Assembly (NCBI GenBank): GCA_024998565.1
Contig: JACOEM010000002.1
Location: 526,522-590,521, forward strand
Source of the DNA: Nitrospira sp.
GTDB taxonomy: Bacteria > Nitrospirota > Nitrospiria > Nitrospirales > Nitrospiraceae
Length of the DNA: 64,000 nt
Reading direction: 5' to 3'
Positions 17,564-26,773 of this stretch are shown one piece after another; positions within the stretch are counted from its first letter, which is position 1, and every line of letters begins with the position of its first letter. A model generated the notes under the pieces. The model worked only from the letters and a program-made list of their open reading frames with translations, had not been told where the DNA came from and ran no database searches. The position numbers and the translations under genes were made by a program.

Positions 17564-18715
17564 ATGCGGAAAGTGTGTGTCGTCATCACTGCTCGGCCGA
17601 GTTATTCCCGGATCAAAACCGTTCTTCAAGCGATCAAGTCTCATCCGGATCTTCAACTCCAGCTCATCGTTGCGGCGTCGGCCCTGCTGGAGCGTTACGG
17701 GGAGGTCGTGAACGTCATTCGCGCGGATGGTTTCCAGCCAGACGCAATCGTCTATATGGTGCTGGAAGGCGAGAACCTGATCACGACCGCGAAGTCGACC
17801 GGCTTGGGCGTGGTCGAGCTCGCCACGATCTTCGACAATATCCGCCCGGATGTCGTGATCAGCGTCGCGGATCGATTTGAAACGATTGCGACGGCCATTG
17901 CGGCATCCTATCTCAACATTCCAGTGGCCCACGTCCAAGGTGGGGAAGTGACGGGATCGATCGATGAGAAAGTCCGGCATGCGGTGACGAAGCTCTCTAT
18001 CCTGCATTTCGTCGCCAATAGACAGGCAGCGGACCGGGTGATCCGCATGGGAGAAGATCCGGAGAAGGTCTTTATCACCGGCTGTCCTTCGATTGATCTC
18101 GCCGAGCGTGTTCAAGGCTCCATGGACAATGGCTTTGATCCTTTCGCGGCCTATGCCGGAGTCGGGAACCGCTTCGACGCGCGCGACGGCTATATGGTGG
18201 TCATGCAGCATCCGGTCACCACCGAGTACCGCGATTCGGCATCGCAGATTCACGAGACCATTTCTGCCGTCAGGACGTTGAACCGGCCGACCTTCTGGTT
18301 CTGGCCCAATGTTGATGCCGGTTCGGATCAGATCTCGAAAGGCCTGCGCCAATTCCGTGAGGCGGGGGAGACTTCGCAGATCTATTTTTTCAAGAATATG
18401 ACACCGGAGGATTTCCTCCGGCTGCTCGCCGGCGCCCGTTGTCTGGTGGGGAACTCCAGCGCGGGGATCAGGGAGGCGTCGTATCTCGGTCTTCCGGTGG
18501 TCAACATCGGCAATCGTCAGCAGGGGAGAGAACGAGCGAGGAACGTCATCGACGTCGGATATAACGCTGCCGAGATCGTGGAGGCCACCGAGAAACATCT
18601 GGCCAATGGCCGGTATCCATCCAGTCCTCTGTATGGCGACGGCAAAGCAGGCGAGCGGATTGCGCAAATCTTGGCCCGGGTCCCGTTGACCGTGGAGAAG
18701 AGGATTGCATACTGA
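17564..18715 (+). CDS. neuC: Hydrolysing UDP-N-acetylglucosamine 2-epimerase, NeuC/LegG-like
   Basis: 383 residues. Characteristic are 'VQGGEVTGSIDEKVRHAVTK' and, near the C-terminus, 'GNSSAGIREA', both hallmarks of NeuC-type enzymes. These hydrolyse a UDP-HexNAc while inverting C2 and release the N-acyl-mannosamine-type substrate of the NeuB synthase. Upstream genes supply NeuB and the next gene supplies NeuA, which it overlaps by one base (TGATG). If the UDP-sugar comes from the 4,6-dehydratase and aminotransferase at 54.8-58.5 kb, the product would be legionaminic-type rather than plain sialic acid (inference). Confidence 0.88.
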   Translation: MRKVCVVITARPSYSRIKTVLQAIKSHPDLQLQLIVAASALLERYGEVVNVIRADGFQPDAIVYMVLEGENLITTAKSTGLGVVELATIFDNIRPDVVISVADRFETIATAIAASYLNIPVAHVQGGEVTGSIDEKVRHAVTKLSILHFVANRQAADRVIRMGEDPEKVFITGCPSIDLAERVQGSMDNGFDPFAAYAGVGNRFDARDGYMVVMQHPVTTEYRDSASQIHETISAVRTLNRPTFWFWPNVDAGSDQISKGLRQFREAGETSQIYFFKNMTPEDFLRLLAGARCLVGNSSAGIREASYLGLPVVNIGNRQQGRERARNVIDVGYNAAEIVEATEKHLANGRYPSSPLYGDGKAGERIAQILARVPLTVEKRIAY

Positions 18716-19449
18716 TGGACAGGACCCAGAAAGTACTAGCGGTGATTCCGGCTCGGGGCGGCTCGAAAGGGGTGCCTCGCAAGAACATTCGTTCCGTCTG
18801 CGGGAGGCCGCTGATTACCTATACCATTGAACATGCTCGCGCCGCGCAGCATCTATTTTACCGTATCATCGTGAGCACGGATGATGAGGAGATTGCGACG
18901 GTGGCGAGGGAGCATGGGGCGGAGGTGCCATTTCTCAGACCAGCGAATCTGGCTCGCGACGAATCACCTATGATTCCCATGCTCCAACATGCCGTCGATT
19001 TCATTGAAAAACAGGATGGGGTCCGTATGGATTGGATTTGTCTTCTCCAGCCGACGGAACCGTTTCGGACGGTCTCAGATATTGAGCAGTGCCTCCGTTT
19101 GGGGTTTGCGGGAGGCTGTGATTCCGTCATCACTGTGGTGCGGGTTTTCGCCACACACCCCATTTTGATGAAGCGCATCGAAGATGACGTACTTCTGCCG
19201 TTTTGCGTGGAAGAGCGGGAAGGCACCAGACGTCAGGATTACCAGCCGGCGGCGTACATGCGTAACGGATCGATCTATCTGAGCAGGCGAGACGTCTTGA
19301 TGGAGCAGGGGTCTATTTGGGGACAAACGATTCGTCCCTATGTGATGCCTCTGGAACGATCGGTGAGTATCGATACGGAACTCGATCTCAAGCTGGCCGA
19401 ACTCATGATGTCGGAACAGATCGCCCTTGAACGGAGTGGAAGCCTCTAA
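18715..19449 (+). CDS. neuA: CMP-nonulosonate synthetase, NeuA-like (module A)
   Basis: 244 residues. The nucleotide-binding signature '[16 protein letters not shown]' is at the N-terminus, and 'LLQPTEPFRTVSDIE' follows, as in acylneuraminate cytidylyltransferases. The reaction joins CTP and a free nonulosonate to give the CMP-activated donor. It is coupled by a one-base stop/start overlap to the NeuC gene, and the AsnB gene begins one base after its stop. A second copy is at 25941. Confidence 0.9.
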   Translation: MDRTQKVLAVIPARGGSKGVPRKNIRSVCGRPLITYTIEHARAAQHLFYRIIVSTDDEEIATVAREHGAEVPFLRPANLARDESPMIPMLQHAVDFIEKQDGVRMDWICLLQPTEPFRTVSDIEQCLRLGFAGGCDSVITVVRVFATHPILMKRIEDDVLLPFCVEEREGTRRQDYQPAAYMRNGSIYLSRRDVLMEQGSIWGQTIRPYVMPLERSVSIDTELDLKLAELMMSEQIALERSGSL

Positions 19450-19450
19450 C

Positions 19451-21205
19451 ATGTGTGGCATTAGCGGATACGTCAGCTCAGAGCGAGTCACTTCAGATCC
19501 CACGATTCAACTCATGACCAGGCCCCTCGCACATCGCGGGCCGGATGGGGAGGGAGTGTGGGCTGAATCGCACGTGGCACTTGGTAACCGGCGGTTGGCC
19601 GTGCTCGATCTGTCCCCGCGCGGTCACCAGCCGATGATGAGTCACGATCGGCGTTTCGTCATGACCTACAATGGAGAGGTCTACAACTACCTCGAGTTGA
19701 AATCCGATCTTGAGAGGTCGTTTGAAACAGGAACCGATACGGAAGTCGTCCTTGAAGCCTTTGCCCGGTGGGGTCCAGAGAGTTTCAACCGGCTGAACGG
19801 AATGTTCGCCTGTGCGATCTGGGACCGCTTCACTGAACGATTGTTATTGGTCAGAGATCGCTTTGGGGTCAAGCCGCTCTACTATGCCGAATTGGATGGT
19901 ACGCTCTATTTTGCATCAGAGATCAAGTCACTCGCCGCGGCTGGCGTCCCCTTAGAGCCGGATCAGGACACCTGGTTCGCCTACCTGCGCTACGGTGCGT
20001 ACGACCACAGTTCCGCTACCTTCTTCAAGGGGATCAGGCGGGTCCCTCCCGGCCACTATCTCTCATGGAAAGATGGTCGTATCGAGCTGCATCGCTGGTA
20101 TGACCTTCCGGAACGGGTGAAGACAGACTGGCCGGACGAACGTTCGGACAGCGTCGTCAGCGAGGAATACCACCAGCTTCTCCAGGACTCCGTGCGTATT
20201 CGGTTCCGCTCGGACGTCCCCGTCGGGGTCTGCCTTAGCGGTGGCCTGGATTCCTCGACGTTGGTTGCGCTGTTGAAGGAGCTCTTCGGTTCGGCCCAGG
20301 ATATCCAGACCTATCACTTCGCTTGTGGTGATGCAGCCTATGATGAAACGCCGTGGGTTAAGCAATTACTCGCGGAAACCCGCTATCCGCTCAACATAGC
20401 TTATCTCGCTGCGGCTGAGATCCCAGGCCTCGCCGAGGAAGCGATCCTTTCCCAAGAGGAGCCCTTCGGAGGATTCCCGACCTTGGCAATGATTAAGCTC
20501 TTCAAGCTGGCCAAGAGCTCCGGAACAACGGTGTTGTTGGACGGGCAGGGTCTCGACGAGCAGTGGGCCGGGTATAGTTACTACGCACAGGGCGCAGAGA
20601 GTGCGTTATCAGGATCCATGCCCGTCCAGGGCTCTCTCAATGGGTCGACGCGTCATGGGTGTCTCTCAGATGCCTTCACCTCGCTTCGGCCTCGGCCGGT
20701 CTATCCGGAACCCTTTCAAGACCGGCTGTCGAACCTTCGCTATCGCGATCTCCGGTATACGAAGCTTCCACGCGCGTTGCGTTTTAACGATCGAGCCTCC
20801 TCACAAGCGTCCTGCGAGTTGCGGGAGCCGTTTTTGGATTACCGGTTGGTTGAACTGGCATTCAAACAACCGGACCATCGCCTCATCCGCCACGACCAAC
20901 ACAAATATCTCCTGCGGAAAATCGTTCGCCCACTCCTGCCGAAAGATTTTACTGAGGCTCCGAAACGGCCGGTGCAGACACCACAGCGCGAATGGCTGCG
21001 AGGACCTCTCCGGGACTGGGTGGAGAGTTGTCTGGCGCATGCAAGCATCACCCAGAGCGGGTGGTTTGACACCGACCGTCTGCATGAGTCATGGGAGCAA
21101 TACCTCCGAGGCGAGAGCGACAACTCTTTCTACGTGTGGCAGTGGATCAGTGTCGCGCTCAATCACCATCTTATTGAATCGATGAAAGCCGCTCACAAGA
21201 CTTAG
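19451..21205 (+). CDS. asnB: Glutamine-dependent asparagine synthetase-like amidotransferase (first copy)
   Basis: 584 residues. The start was set so that the protein begins Met-Cys-Gly-Ile, leaving Cys2 as the glutaminase nucleophile; a start eight codons upstream would bury it. The N-terminal Ntn domain ('RPLAHRGPDGEG', 'FVMTYNGEVYNY') is followed by the synthetase domain with the ATP-binding loop 'CLSGGLDSSTL'. In glycan loci such enzymes probably amidate a carboxyl group of a sugar acid rather than make free asparagine (inference). It follows the CMP-nonulosonate synthetase directly, so a nonulosonate or uronate amide is a possible product. A second copy is at 39566. Confidence 0.88.
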   Translation: MCGISGYVSSERVTSDPTIQLMTRPLAHRGPDGEGVWAESHVALGNRRLAVLDLSPRGHQPMMSHDRRFVMTYNGEVYNYLELKSDLERSFETGTDTEVVLEAFARWGPESFNRLNGMFACAIWDRFTERLLLVRDRFGVKPLYYAELDGTLYFASEIKSLAAAGVPLEPDQDTWFAYLRYGAYDHSSATFFKGIRRVPPGHYLSWKDGRIELHRWYDLPERVKTDWPDERSDSVVSEEYHQLLQDSVRIRFRSDVPVGVCLSGGLDSSTLVALLKELFGSAQDIQTYHFACGDAAYDETPWVKQLLAETRYPLNIAYLAAAEIPGLAEEAILSQEEPFGGFPTLAMIKLFKLAKSSGTTVLLDGQGLDEQWAGYSYYAQGAESALSGSMPVQGSLNGSTRHGCLSDAFTSLRPRPVYPEPFQDRLSNLRYRDLRYTKLPRALRFNDRASSQASCELREPFLDYRLVELAFKQPDHRLIRHDQHKYLLRKIVRPLLPKDFTEAPKRPVQTPQREWLRGPLRDWVESCLAHASITQSGWFDTDRLHESWEQYLRGESDNSFYVWQWISVALNHHLIESMKAAHKT

Positions 21206-21295
21206 GTCGATTCGGATCGCCCCTGTTGCTTGCTTCATCCTCGTGCTGTTTGGCGACACCCCTGAAACAGTTGTGATCAACGTGAGACCGATCAG

Positions 21296-22075
21296 ATGAA
21301 GACACAGAGAACCGCCGTCATTCTTGCAGGATCTGAAGGACTCGGTCTCGCTGCTGCGCAATGCCTCGGAGAGGAAGGACATCGCGTTGTCATCTTTTCG
21401 CGCTCCAAGGAGAAGCTCGAGGCTGCGCGGACTTTCTTCATCAAACGCGGTCACGACGCACTCATCTTTCCAGGAGATCTGACCTCACCTGACGATCTCG
21501 AACGGCTGTTCAGCTTTGTAGAAGAGCGCTTCGGCGGCACCGATATCCTGGTCAACAATACGGGTGGCCCCAAACCTGGGAATATCCTCGATCTGCCCGA
21601 CGACGCCTGGCATACGGCATTCGAAGAGCAGGCCATCTCCCTGATGAGAGCGATCCGGCGCGTCGTACCGGGAATGCGTGCGCGCCGATGGGGACGTATC
21701 ATCACCATCGCGTCGCTGTCTGTGAAAGCTCCGATCGAAGGGCTCGATCTTTCTAACTTCATGCGCGGTGGCCTGGCTGCAGTGCACCGCACACTTGCCC
21801 GCACGCTTGCTCCGCATGACGTCAACGTCCACATGGTGTTGCCAGGCTCCATTATGACTGCCCGATCACGCTCGTTGATTCAAAAACGGGCGGATAACCT
21901 TAAGATCTCGTTCGACGAGGCACTTTCCACCTCAATCGGGCGCATCCCGAAAGGGCGCCTGGGAACGCCGGAAGATGTCGGCCACGTGGTCGCCTTCCTC
22001 GCGTCGGAACGGGCCGGCTATCTCACCGGAAATTTCATCCGGGTAGATGGTGGCATGTATGCGGGGCTTGACTGA
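21296..22075 (+). CDS. SDR-family oxidoreductase lacking the catalytic YxxxK
   Basis: 259 residues with the SDR fold: glycine motif 'GSEGLGLAAA', 'NNTGGPKPG', and C-terminal 'GNFIRVDGGMYAG'. Where the catalytic Tyr-x-x-x-Lys should be, the sequence reads 'LDLSNFMRGGLAAV'. Both Tyr and Lys are absent, as in a known SDR branch with a Ser-Asn-x-x-Arg pattern. The enzyme may use another proton donor or only bind a cofactor or substrate. It overlaps the next gene by one base (TGATG) and opens a four-gene cassette (SDR, kinase, FAH, Gfo/Idh). Confidence 0.8.
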   Translation: MKTQRTAVILAGSEGLGLAAAQCLGEEGHRVVIFSRSKEKLEAARTFFIKRGHDALIFPGDLTSPDDLERLFSFVEERFGGTDILVNNTGGPKPGNILDLPDDAWHTAFEEQAISLMRAIRRVVPGMRARRWGRIITIASLSVKAPIEGLDLSNFMRGGLAAVHRTLARTLAPHDVNVHMVLPGSIMTARSRSLIQKRADNLKISFDEALSTSIGRIPKGRLGTPEDVGHVVAFLASERAGYLTGNFIRVDGGMYAGLD

Positions 22076-23097
22076 TGCTGACCCCTCCGTTCACCACCCT
22101 CATCAAGCATCTCGCTGCGGGTTATGCTTCGCTCGGGCGTCCGGTCAAGCTCGCCCCGCTCACCTTTGAGTTTCAAGTCAGCAATAATCTGTTCGAATAT
22201 TCGACGACCGGCGGGCGGTTCCTGTTAAAAGTGATGGCTCATCCCCAGGCTCTCTATGGAGAGCAGGATGTTGCCGAGCGGCTCGAGGTCGTGGGACAGG
22301 CAGTGTGTGAGCTCCATCGTGCAGGCCTCCCAGTTGAAGAGATCGTTCGGGGTGACGATGGCCGTTTCGTTCATCGTTACCAAGGGCATATCCTGCGGCT
22401 CTATGTGTTCAACAGCGGCAGGACATACACCGACCCCGATCTGGACAACCGACGCAGTGCCCGTTCTCTGCGCAGGCTTCATACCGAAGGACTCTTGTGC
22501 CTCAGCGATGCCACGCGGAAGGCCATGACAGGATTTGAAAAGGCCTATCCGATCCGCATCACTGCGAGCGAGCTTCCCACGCTGCATAGGTTTCTCAAGG
22601 ACCAGGCCGGCTCACGCCAGAGTTATGCGGAAATCCTGGAGCAGTGGGACACTGTCGAGTGGGCTGTGGAACGAACGCTCAGCCATCGTCCCGTTTCGCC
22701 GGACCGCGAGTGCCTGGCCCATACCGATTTCCACCCTCGGAATGCGTTATTCAGTCAAGGCCAAGACCAAGCGACGATGATCGATCTCGACAACATGATT
22801 ATAGACCGGCGGCTGCCATGTCTGGGGTTTAGCATTTTGCGGTTTGCTTTTTTACAGCGCGAGCGGACGCTCGAGGCCTTGCAGGAGTCGATCGCACTAT
22901 TTGCGGCGGATGAGCACCGGAAGCCGGAATTTCTCGATGGGTTGCACCATGCAATGATTGGCATCGAGATCGAGAAGGTGTTGCGGATCCTTCATCGCGT
23001 GAGAACGACCGGGCATTATACCGGGTTCATCGGCAACATCTGCCCGCTCCATCTGGCCAACATCAAATTCCTCAATACGAGTGTCGTTTGTGCGTGA
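22075..23097 (+). CDS. Phosphotransferase (APH/choline-homoserine kinase-like)
   Basis: 340 residues with the eukaryotic-kinase-like fold of aminoglycoside/choline/homoserine kinases. The catalytic loop is H216-T-D218-F-H-P-R-N ('LAHTDFHPRN') and the metal-binding aspartate follows in 'MIDLDNMII'. It phosphorylates a small molecule, probably a sugar, amino sugar or amino alcohol. It is translationally coupled to the SDR before it and overlaps the FAH gene after it by 17 bases, so the four genes probably serve one pathway. The substrate is not identifiable from sequence. Confidence 0.82.
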   Translation: MLTPPFTTLIKHLAAGYASLGRPVKLAPLTFEFQVSNNLFEYSTTGGRFLLKVMAHPQALYGEQDVAERLEVVGQAVCELHRAGLPVEEIVRGDDGRFVHRYQGHILRLYVFNSGRTYTDPDLDNRRSARSLRRLHTEGLLCLSDATRKAMTGFEKAYPIRITASELPTLHRFLKDQAGSRQSYAEILEQWDTVEWAVERTLSHRPVSPDRECLAHTDFHPRNALFSQGQDQATMIDLDNMIIDRRLPCLGFSILRFAFLQRERTLEALQESIALFAADEHRKPEFLDGLHHAMIGIEIEKVLRILHRVRTTGHYTGFIGNICPLHLANIKFLNTSVVCA

Positions 23098-23881
23098 GGA
23101 CCGGATCGCTCGAATCAATTGGGAGGGAAAGGTCTGGTACGCCAGACCCGAGGGAACCGATCTAGTACTCTTGTCCGGATCTCCGCTCGATGGGTTGATT
23201 GCAACGAACAGGCGTGTCGCGATCACGGAGGTCGGGTTCCTGCCGCCTGTTCCAGCGACGAAACTGATCGGGATCGGCGCCAATTTCCCCGGCGAGGAGC
23301 CGCTGGGCCCTGATCCATACCCCTCGTTTTTTATTAAACCGCCGTCATCGTTCACGGGGCATGAGATGACCGTCGAGCTGCCCCGTATCTTTCGATCAGT
23401 TCTGGCGGAAGGCGAGCTTGGTGTGGTCCTGCGGCGGCGATGTCGGGAGCTGACCCCAGACGAGGTGCCTGCGGCTATCCTGGGATGGACAGTAGTCAAT
23501 GACCTCTCAGGTCGCGACAGCATCCTCCGCGTAGTTCCGCCTGCGGCGAAGAAGTCTGCGGATGGGTTCGCACCGATCGGGCCGTACCTGAATCTCGACT
23601 CGACGATCCGTCCCTTCACTCTTACCACCCGGCGGAATGGAGCGGTCGTCCAGCAGGGTACGACCGCAGCCATGAGATTCGACGTGGTGCAGTGCCTGGT
23701 CTATCTATCCAGCGTCATGACGCTGGAACCCTACGACATTGTTGCTCTTGGCACCCCGCCGCCCAAGCCGGCATTAGTCCCGGGTGACGAGGTTGCCGTC
23801 GAGATTGAAGGAATCGGACGGCTGGTGAACCGTATCGCAGCTCGCGGAGCATGTGCTCATTTCACGGGAAAGACCGTGTGA
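23081..23881 (+). CDS. Fumarylacetoacetate hydrolase (FAH) family enzyme
   Basis: 266 residues. The FAH core shows 'KLIGIGANF', 'PSFFIKPPSSF', 'AEGELGVVLRRRC' (metal-ligand glutamates), 'LGWTVVNDLSGRD' and 'GFAPIGPYL'. The family hydrolyses, decarboxylates or dehydrates 2-keto acids with a divalent metal. The start is a GTG inside the end of the kinase gene, with no convincing ribosome site, so coupled re-initiation is likely. In a nonulosonate locus a 3-deoxy-2-keto acid would be a plausible substrate (inference). Confidence 0.85.
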   Translation: MSFVREDRIARINWEGKVWYARPEGTDLVLLSGSPLDGLIATNRRVAITEVGFLPPVPATKLIGIGANFPGEEPLGPDPYPSFFIKPPSSFTGHEMTVELPRIFRSVLAEGELGVVLRRRCRELTPDEVPAAILGWTVVNDLSGRDSILRVVPPAAKKSADGFAPIGPYLNLDSTIRPFTLTTRRNGAVVQQGTTAAMRFDVVQCLVYLSSVMTLEPYDIVALGTPPPKPALVPGDEVAVEIEGIGRLVNRIAARGACAHFTGKTV

Positions 23882-23891
23882 AGGGGAGACG

Positions 23892-24989
23892 ATGAAAGTA
23901 CTGTTCGCAGGACTCGGTTCAATCGGTCAACGGCATGTCCGAAATCTTCGCACGTTGCTGGGAGATCAAGTTGAAATCCTCGCGTATCGCGCCAACGGCG
24001 ATAGTCCTGTACTCAACGCCGATATGACTGTGAAGCAAGGAGCGGTGCCGGAGACGACGTATAACATTCGATCGTTTTCGAATCTCGATGACGCGCTGGG
24101 AGAGAAACCTGACGCGGTGTTTGTGACGAATCCCAACAGCTTGCACCTTCCCGTCGCCTTAGCGGCAGCCAAGGCAGGATGTCACCTGTTTATCGAGAAG
24201 CCGCTGGCCGATTCTCTCGACGGGGTCGAGGAACTGATCGACATGGTCGAGCGCAAGAACCTGGTGGCCTTTGTCGCCTATCAATTTCGCTTCCATCCCG
24301 GATTGCGTTGGATCAAGAATCTGCTCCAGGAACAACGCCTCGGACGACTGGTCGCCGCCCACATTGTCAACGGGGAGTATCTTCCGGATTGGCATCCCTA
24401 TGAGGACTACCGGCAAGGTCACGCGGCGAGGAGGGCGCTCGGGGGAGGGGCGCTCCGCATTCAAACACATGAGTTTGACTATGCCCTGTGGTTGTTCGGC
24501 ATGCCGCGCCGGGTGTATGCCGTGGGCGGACATCTCAGCGGGCTTGAGATCGACGTGGAAGATTCCGTCGATGTCCTGCTGTCTTGTGAAGATCGCGGGG
24601 GACTGCTTCCGGTTCACATTCATCTGGACTATGTGCAGCGGCCACCGCAACGGATCTGTGAGGTGATCGGAGATGCCGGGAAGGTACAGTACGATTTCTA
24701 TAGCAATCAGGTAGTCATGCATGACTTGCAGGCGCGAACGACTCAGCAGGTTCACTTCAACGGGTTCGAACGCAATCAGATGTTTCTGGACGAATTACGC
24801 CACTTTGTCGATTGCCTGCGCGGTGAGACACAGCCGATCGTGGATTTGCGCGAATCGGTTCGAAGTCTCCGCTTTTCTCTTCTGGCCGACGAGTCACTCC
24901 GCACGGGAAGTGTGGTGACTTGTGCGTCAGATCAACAGACGTCGCTTCTCACAAGCCATGGAATCACTCTCACGAGGAATGGGGGCTGA
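23892..24989 (+). CDS. Gfo/Idh/MocA-family NAD(P)-dependent sugar oxidoreductase
   Basis: 365 residues. The N-terminal Rossmann motif is 'VLFAGLGSIGQRHVRNL', followed by 'TNPNSLHLPVA' and the signature 'HLFIEKPLADS' with the EKP lysine. The family oxidises or reduces sugars and sugar acids. The ATG at 23892 has AAGGGGAG upstream and lies ten bases after the FAH stop. Its place after SDR, kinase and FAH genes suggests the last redox step of the cassette. Similar proteins occur in legionaminic-acid and glycosylation loci, but the substrate is not fixed. Confidence 0.87.
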   Translation: MKVLFAGLGSIGQRHVRNLRTLLGDQVEILAYRANGDSPVLNADMTVKQGAVPETTYNIRSFSNLDDALGEKPDAVFVTNPNSLHLPVALAAAKAGCHLFIEKPLADSLDGVEELIDMVERKNLVAFVAYQFRFHPGLRWIKNLLQEQRLGRLVAAHIVNGEYLPDWHPYEDYRQGHAARRALGGGALRIQTHEFDYALWLFGMPRRVYAVGGHLSGLEIDVEDSVDVLLSCEDRGGLLPVHIHLDYVQRPPQRICEVIGDAGKVQYDFYSNQVVMHDLQARTTQQVHFNGFERNQMFLDELRHFVDCLRGETQPIVDLRESVRSLRFSLLADESLRTGSVVTCASDQQTSLLTSHGITLTRNGG

Positions 24990-25038
24990 GAGGCCCTCCG
25001 TTTCAGCGTCCCCGGATATCGAGGAAGGACTCGCCAAC

Positions 25039-25941
25039 ATGATGCCCACGATGGTGCAACAGGAAACCGCGCTCTGCTGTCCGATATGCCTGGGCAAGGA
25101 AACAGCGGCGATTCGGCCCTATCGGTCGGGGCTTACACCATCACTGGGCCCATTTGCCGACCTCTCCATTCGCTCCTGCGGACAATGCAGCGCCGCCTTT
25201 GCCTGCCCTCTGCCGGAAGAGAATGAACTTGAAGCGTTCTATGCCGAAAGTTATCGGGTGGAACGAGGGCAACGCTCCATGCCTCGTCCTGATGCTTGGG
25301 ACGGAGGTTCGGTAAGGGCACGCGCACAAGCCGCATTTGTCTTGGAGCAGTTGGGATCAGGAGGAAGTTGGCTCGACATCGGGGCCGGCTATGGACTACT
25401 GCTCGACGAGGCCCGGCGGCGGCACGTCGCCAGAACGGGAGCGATCGAACCAGACCTGTACTGTGGCCGGCAGATACAGGAGTCGGGGCACCATCTGTAC
25501 GTGAGTCTCTCGGAGGTACGGTCTTCCTGGGACGTCGTGAGCTGCTCCCATGTCCTGGAACATCTGAGGAACCCCCGCGAATTTCTGCGGACCGTTCGTG
25601 GACTTCTCTCCAAGCAGGGAATCGTATTTTGCGAAGTGCCGAATGAGACGCGCTTGTCGGAATCGCCGCAGGACCTCCCGCATTTGCACTTCTTTACGCA
25701 GGTCTCGCTGATGCGACTATTTCAGGACAGCGGCATGACCATCCTGGCCCTGTCCAGTTGCGGGCCGATGGCTCCCGAATCAGGATGGCGTAAGACCATG
25801 AGAGAAGGCGCTCGGCGCGCCTCACAGAGACTGTTCAGGCAGCCTCCCTCTTGGATTGATCGCCTCGTGCACCCACACTTTCATTACCATGAAGACCGGT
25901 CAGCAGGCGCCTGGCTTCGCCTGCTGGCGAGAAAGGCCTGA
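25039..25941 (+). CDS. Zinc-ribbon class I SAM methyltransferase (second copy)
   Basis: 300 residues from the ATG at 25039, supported by GGAAGGA at nine bases. Two Cys pairs (CPIC, CGQC) open the protein; the SAM motif 'WLDIGAGYGLLLDEA' and 'SCSHVLEHLRNPREF' follow. It lacks the C-terminal domain of the methyltransferase at 5003. The start could lie at 24958 inside the Gfo/Idh gene. It overlaps the second cytidylyltransferase gene by one base (TGATG), which ties the methylation to nonulosonate module B. Confidence 0.8.
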   Translation: MMPTMVQQETALCCPICLGKETAAIRPYRSGLTPSLGPFADLSIRSCGQCSAAFACPLPEENELEAFYAESYRVERGQRSMPRPDAWDGGSVRARAQAAFVLEQLGSGGSWLDIGAGYGLLLDEARRRHVARTGAIEPDLYCGRQIQESGHHLYVSLSEVRSSWDVVSCSHVLEHLRNPREFLRTVRGLLSKQGIVFCEVPNETRLSESPQDLPHLHFFTQVSLMRLFQDSGMTILALSSCGPMAPESGWRKTMREGARRASQRLFRQPPSWIDRLVHPHFHYHEDRSAGAWLRLLARKA

Positions 25942-26696
25942 TGGATCGGACGATACTGGCGCTTATTCCGGCTCGAGGCGGATCAAAGGGCGTGCCTCGC
26001 AAGAACATCCTCCCACTCGCGGGAAAGCCGCTGATCGCCTATTCGATCCTCCAGGCGTTGGCCTCGAAATGGATCAATAGGGTCGTCGTCTCGACGGACG
26101 ACGAGGAAATCGCCCAGGTCGCGAGGGAGTGGGGAGCGGAAGTGCCGTTCATGCGCCCGGCGTGGTGCGCCGAAGACGCGTCGCCGGATATCGACGTGTT
26201 TCACCACGCATTGACCTGGTTGGCAGAGCAGGAAGGTTATCGGCCGGAGCTGGTAGTCCATCTTCGTCCACCTGGGCCCGTGCGACGTGTCGAACATATC
26301 GACCAGGCGATTGAACTGCTCCTGGCCCATCCCGAGGCGGACGCGGTGCGTTCGGTCAGTGTCGCCCGTCAAACACCGTACAAAATGTGGCATGTCACCG
26401 GGTCAGGCCATCTGCAGCCGCTGCTCCAGCTTCAGGACCTGCCGGACTGTCAATCGCTGCCGCGTCAGCGCCTGCCGATCGTGTATTGGCAAAATGGTTA
26501 TGTTGACGTCATTCGGCCCCGCGCCATACTGGATAAGCAATCGATGTGGGGGACTTGCGCGCTGCCCTATGTCCACAACGAGGAATTGCTCGAAGTCGAT
26601 TACCCGGAGGACATCCCCGCGGTTGAACAGGCTCTCCGTCGGATGCAATACGGTGACGAGCGTACCATCGCACAAGGAATGCGTCACCCAGTCTGA
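25941..26696 (+). CDS. CMP-nonulosonate synthetase, NeuA-like (module B)
   Basis: 251 residues with the same '[16 protein letters not shown]' signature as the copy at 18715. The next motif differs: '[10 protein letters not shown]' replaces the usual LQPTxPxR. The two copies are paralogous but clearly diverged, which suggests different nonulosonate substrates. It overlaps the methyltransferase by one base and heads module B, with an acetyltransferase, a SAF-less synthase, an SDR and a phosphatase-isomerase fusion. Confidence 0.88.
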   Translation: MDRTILALIPARGGSKGVPRKNILPLAGKPLIAYSILQALASKWINRVVVSTDDEEIAQVAREWGAEVPFMRPAWCAEDASPDIDVFHHALTWLAEQEGYRPELVVHLRPPGPVRRVEHIDQAIELLLAHPEADAVRSVSVARQTPYKMWHVTGSGHLQPLLQLQDLPDCQSLPRQRLPIVYWQNGYVDVIRPRAILDKQSMWGTCALPYVHNEELLEVDYPEDIPAVEQALRRMQYGDERTIAQGMRHPV

Positions 26697-26773
26697 CGTA
26701 CGTCACGTCCGCGACTCTGTATCCGCCGCTCTGCACGATTCGTTTCTTTGGCCGCCCATTCTCTCTCATCACG

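Noticed and set aside
17495-18667. 390-codon minus-strand frame opposite neuC
   Set aside because: It mirrors neuC, which carries full catalytic motifs; no sign of a real protein in reverse.
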